NCBI GenBank assembly: GCA_029881835.1
Contig: JAOULV010000005.1
Span: 1-15,317, forward strand
DNA: 15,317 nucleotides
Direction of reading: 5' to 3'
Origin: Rhodospirillaceae bacterium
Lineage (GTDB): Bacteria > Pseudomonadota > Alphaproteobacteria > Rhodospirillales > Magnetovibrionaceae
Below, one piece after another: positions 14,519 through 15,317 of this stretch. Under the pieces are notes generated by a model. The model was given only the letters and a program-made list of their open reading frames with translations. It did no database searches and was not told where the DNA came from. Made by a program: the position numbers and the translations under genes. The stretch's first letter is position 1. Each line of letters starts with the position of its first letter.

Positions 14519-14959
14519 TTAGGACTCCTCCAGCTCGCCCCCTTCCTGAAGGATTTCTGCATCTTCAAATGCGGCATCAACTTCTTCGGCGGCGACGTCG
14601 TGAACTGTTAAAACGTCTTCTTTTACTTCTTCTTCTTCTTCGATGTCGGCCTGCATTTCAACTTCGTCTTCTTCAACGTCATGATGAATGGCCTGCATCA
14701 AATCCATTTCGTCTTCTTCTGGCTCTTCAATTTCAACGTAGCGCTGTAATACGGTTATGATGCCGTCTTCCAGTTCTGAAAAGTTAATTGTTTCATCCGC
14801 AATTTCACGAAGAGCCACAACCGGGTTCTTATCGTTATCGCGTTCAATCGTAAGTTCGGAACCTGAGCTTATGTTACGCGCACGTTGAGCTGCAATCATC
14901 AGCAAATCAAAGCGATTAGGGATTTTTGTTATACAATCTTCGACCGTTACACGGGCCAT
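14519..14959 (-). CDS. rpoZ: RNA polymerase omega subunit with long acidic tail
   Basis: Omega helps fold and assemble the beta' subunit of RNA polymerase and in proteobacteria forms one of the ppGpp-binding sites. The core (1-75) is typical: MARVTVEDCITKIPNRFDLL (1-20), LLMIAAQRARNIS (19-31), then the NPVVALREIADETI segment (45-58). The remaining 71 residues are extraordinarily acidic, roughly half Asp/Glu with a single lysine, including a run of five glutamates (107-111). Alphaproteobacterial omegas often have acidic ends, but 146 residues is long. GAA/GAG-rich DNA (CTTCTT runs on the plus strand near 14617-14642) suggests slippage-driven growth. A GGAG site lies 11 bases before the ATG. 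It precedes rsh, so the ppGpp synthesizer and a ppGpp-responsive polymerase subunit are neighbours. Confidence 0.95.
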   Translation of the reverse strand: MARVTVEDCITKIPNRFDLLMIAAQRARNISSGSELTIERDNDKNPVVALREIADETINFSELEDGIITVLQRYVEIEEPEEDEMDLMQAIHHDVEEDEVEMQADIEEEEEVKEDVLTVHDVAAEEVDAAFEDAEILQEGGELEES

Positions 14960-15035
14960 GGACGGGGATCTCCGGTGTTTGTTATTTCGTGACGCGCCAT
15001 TTCAAGAACGCTTAAAAATTGGCGCAAGGCCACCT

Positions 15036-15064
15036 TGTATATTTGTAAGGATGCCATATGGCAA
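15036..15064 (-). promoter_or_regulatory. Predicted sigma-70 promoter of rpoZ-rsh
   Basis: On the minus strand a -35 box TTGCCA (15064-15059) and a -10 box TATACA (15041-15036) are separated by exactly 17 bases. Transcription would start near 15029, about 70 bases before the rpoZ ATG. The -35 box matches consensus at 5 of 6 positions and the -10 at 4 of 6. This is among the best promoter matches in the window. Confidence 0.6.
15052..15063. promoter_or_regulatory. 12-bp palindrome on the rpoZ -35 box, possible operator
   Basis: TGCCATATGGCA is a perfect 12-base palindrome that covers five bases of the predicted -35 hexamer. This is where a dimeric repressor would block RNA polymerase. No known regulator motif is recognised. 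Confidence 0.45.
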
Positions 15065-15065
15065 G

Positions 15066-15128
15066 AAAAAAGGCCATTAAACCACTGAAAACAGCTTAAA
15101 AACAGCTATGTTTGGTGATTGCATGGCC
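15066..15128 (-). terminator. Possible folK terminator
   Basis: On the minus strand GGCCAT (15128-15123), directly after the folK stop, can pair with ATGGCC (15077-15072), followed by six T residues (15071-15066). The stem has only 6 pairs and the loop is about 45 bases with little inner structure. Termination is possible but not convincing. Confidence 0.3.
15088..15107. repeat. Direct repeat AAAACAGCT x2 at 11-bp spacing
   Basis: AAAACAGCT occurs at 15088-15096 and again at 15099-15107, an offset of 11 bases or about one helical turn. It lies about 24 bases upstream of the predicted rpoZ -35 box. Two copies on the same DNA face suit cooperative binding by an activator; chance in AT-rich DNA is also possible. 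Confidence 0.5.
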
Positions 15129-15317
15129 CTAACCACCCTCAACCGCCCTTGCCACCTGGTCCGTGCCCAAGGCTTTGATAAGTTCATCAAGGGTTTGCTT
15201 GGTGCGAGGATGGCACCAATCGGGCGCTATATCGGCCATGGGCAGCAAAACAAACGCCCGCGTATCCATGCGCGGATGAGGTAAAACTGGGGTTTTTTGC
15301 CCATTCGCTGATAAAGC
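15129..15317 (-). CDS. folK: 2-amino-4-hydroxy-6-hydroxymethyldihydropteridine pyrophosphokinase (HPPK), C-terminal part
   Basis: The last 62 codons of folK run off the right end of the window; the frame is open from 15317 to the TAG at 15131-15129. HPPK activates the pterin for joining to p-aminobenzoate in folate synthesis. Recognition rests on the segment VLPHPRMDTRAFVLLPMADI followed by APDWCHP. This is the characteristic end of HPPK, with the conserved PHPRM..RAFVL arginines that contact ATP. The GPR-x-LDLD signature would lie just outside the window. The tail after HP (about 25 residues) is short and polar, as in many alphaproteobacterial forms. It precedes rpoZ by 169 bases in the same direction, an order shared with many Alphaproteobacteria. 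The start and N-terminal half are not visible. Confidence 0.92.
   Translation of the reverse strand, partial: ALSANGQKTPVLPHPRMDTRAFVLLPMADIAPDWCHPRTKQTLDELIKALGTDQVARAVEGG

Noticed and set aside
14617..14643. CTTCTT triplet run as a regulatory microsatellite
   Set aside because: It encodes the glutamate run of the omega tail in frame and can be explained by coding; kept only as part of the tail observation.
14485..14760. A Leu/Arg-rich plus-strand open frame opposite rpoZ
   Set aside because: The poly-Leu and Arg stretch is the antisense reading of the GAA/GAG-rich acidic tail of omega, not a membrane protein.
15077..15105. TTAA pairs upstream of rpoZ as a CtrA binding site
   Set aside because: The two TTAA elements are about 15 bases apart rather than the 7 of the known alphaproteobacterial motif.

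Overview
The window looks like a stretch of chromosome from an alphaproteobacterium with moderate, slightly AT-leaning base composition. The evidence is gene content and order. The minus strand carries folK-rpoZ-rsh-(DUF2062)-pdxJ-acpS-lepB-rnc-era, followed further on by recO-parC, an arrangement I know from Alphaproteobacteria. A TRAP permease and a DsrC-type sulfur protein would fit a marine or heterotrophic lineage, but that is inference. No phage, transposase, CRISPR, tRNA or rRNA gene was seen.

Layout. (1) 2-1597 (+): a large TRAP-type permease, longer than usual. It converges with, and overlaps by 4 bases, a minus-strand cluster: recO (5815-5072), parC (5003-2748), bioY (2695-2093) and a DUF6314-like gene (2091-1594). 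(2) 5816-6084: a divergent intergenic region with a good promoter for the gene on the right and two inverted repeats. (3) 6085-7272 (+): a class V aminotransferase of the alanine/serine-glyoxylate type. A perfect 15-bp bidirectional terminator separates it from a convergent 96-residue DsrC/TusE-family gene (7637-7347). (4) 14959-7752 (-): rpoZ, rsh, DUF2062, pdxJ, acpS, lepB, rnc and era, tightly packed with several ATGA overlaps. (5) 15317-15129 (-): the C-terminal end of folK, running off the window.

Functionally the minus-strand cluster joins cell-state control (omega subunit and (p)ppGpp synthetase/hydrolase), cofactor and carrier biosynthesis (folate, pyridoxal phosphate, holo-ACP), protein export (signal peptidase I), RNA processing and ribosome assembly (RNase III, Era), DNA repair and decatenation (RecO, ParC) and biotin uptake (BioY). 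The aminotransferase plus DsrC-like pair sits between era and recO, which are neighbours in many relatives, so it looks like a later insertion.

Most of the window is housekeeping and I do not see a clear new multi-gene system. The best leads are: a DsrC-like protein that keeps both C-terminal redox cysteines with no dsr genes beside it; a hairpin that buries the Shine-Dalgarno sequence of rsh directly before its start codon; an rpoZ promoter with a 12-bp palindrome on its -35 box and a helically phased direct repeat upstream; a very long acidic tail on omega; and a DUF2062 gene with a strongly basic tail and a possibly leaderless start.
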